Under the pieces are notes generated by a model. The model saw only the letters and a list, made by a program, of their open reading frames with translations. It was not told the DNA's origin and did not search any database. A program made the translations under genes and the position numbers. From Candidatus Thiodiazotropha taylori (GTDB taxonomy: Bacteria; Pseudomonadota; Gammaproteobacteria; Chromatiales; Chromatiaceae), in assembly GCA_019100305.1 (NCBI GenBank), contig JAHRHW010000299.1, positions 1 to 5,750 on the forward strand: 5,750 nucleotides of DNA, written 5' to 3'. This document shows, piece by piece, positions 5,352 to 5,750 of this stretch; within the stretch, counting starts at the first letter, position 1, and each line of letters starts with the position of its first letter.

Positions 5352-5750
5352 ATGGATAGCACAACAATCTTAGGCAACGTCAAACAGCTTGGGGCCCGAG
5401 GCCTGGGTGCACCCTTAGTCCTGTTGATGTTGCTGGCGATGTTGGTTATTCCTTTGCCACCGATTGCCCTGGATCTGTTTTTTACCTTCAACATCACCCT
5501 ATCTCTGGTTGTGATGCTGGTAGTGGTCTATACAAAACGCCCTCTGGAGTTTTCTGTTTTCCCCAGCATGCTGTTGATCGCCACTCTGCTGCGCCTGGCG
5601 CTGAATGTGGCGTCGACCCGGGTGGTGCTGCTTGAGGGGCATACCGGTGGTGATGCAGCGGGTAAGGTAATCGAGGCATTCGGCGCGTTTGTCATCGGTG
5701 GTAACTATGCGGTCGGTCTGGTGGTGTTCCTGATCCTGGTGATCATCAAT
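5352..5750 (+). CDS. flhA: Flagellar export receptor protein FlhA, N-terminal part (3' truncated by window edge)
   Basis: FlhA is the largest export-gate protein. Its N-terminal half spans the membrane and conducts ions, and its C-terminal half (not in this window) forms a nonameric ring that receives chaperone-substrate complexes. The frame is open from ATG 5352 to the end of the window, 133 codons. An in-frame TAG directly before the ATG makes this the earliest start. A short cytoplasmic N-terminus (about 1-18) precedes membrane segments at about 20-40, 44-60 and 112-133 (the last may continue past the edge). The conserved cytoplasmic-side block starts at KRPLEFSVFPS (62-72). It includes the FHIPEP-family signature RLALNVASTRVVLLEGHTG (81-99), followed by AAGKVIEAFG (102-111) and VIGGNYAVGLVVF (114-126). 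These are near-invariant in FlhA. The injectisome homologue (SctV) is unlikely because of the flagellar neighbours. Confidence 0.97.
   Translation, partial: MDSTTILGNVKQLGARGLGAPLVLLMLLAMLVIPLPPIALDLFFTFNITLSLVVMLVVVYTKRPLEFSVFPSMLLIATLLRLALNVASTRVVLLEGHTGGDAAGKVIEAFGAFVIGGNYAVGLVVFLILVIIN

Overview
The window is a single-direction block of core flagellar genes, all on the + strand, with no foreign or accessory insertion visible. The order is fliL (3' part), fliM, fliN, fliO, fliP, fliQ, fliR, flhB and flhA (5' part). It supplies the C-ring switch proteins FliM and FliN, the stator-associated FliL, and nearly all the membrane parts of the flagellar type III export gate.

Organism: the protein motifs and the joining of flhB-flhA directly behind fliR point to a motile Gammaproteobacterium with a polar-type flagellar cluster (Pseudomonas/Vibrio/Chromatiales-like layout). 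In E. coli and Salmonella, flhBA sits elsewhere. Moderate GC and frequent AGA/AGG arginine codons do not suggest a typical high-GC Pseudomonas. A free-living or symbiotic sulfur-oxidiser-like lineage is possible, but that is a guess. The species cannot be named from this window.

Layout: 1-386 fliL C-terminal part; 409-1428 fliM; 1429-1514 the largest gap (86 nt), with two small stem-loops and a good Shine-Dalgarno before fliN; 1515-1922 fliN; 1922-2344 fliO, overlapping fliN by 1 nt; 2341-3075 fliP, overlapping fliO by 4 nt; 3091-3360 fliQ behind a near-perfect Shine-Dalgarno; 3396-4175 fliR behind a weak one; 4179-5315 flhB, 3 nt after fliR; 5352-5750 flhA, running off the right edge. Every gene looks intact, and no terminator or convincing internal promoter was found, so one polycistronic transcript entering from the left and leaving on the right is the simplest reading.

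How they work together: FliP, FliQ and FliR form the export pore, whose assembly FliO assists. FlhB joins the gate and switches substrate specificity by autocleavage at NPTH. FlhA forms the cytoplasmic receptor ring. FliM and FliN form the C-ring that reverses the motor on CheY-P binding and docks export substrates through FliH, and FliL acts at the stator. No undescribed system is evident. The points worth a second look are at the level of translation and RNA structure, and all are modest.
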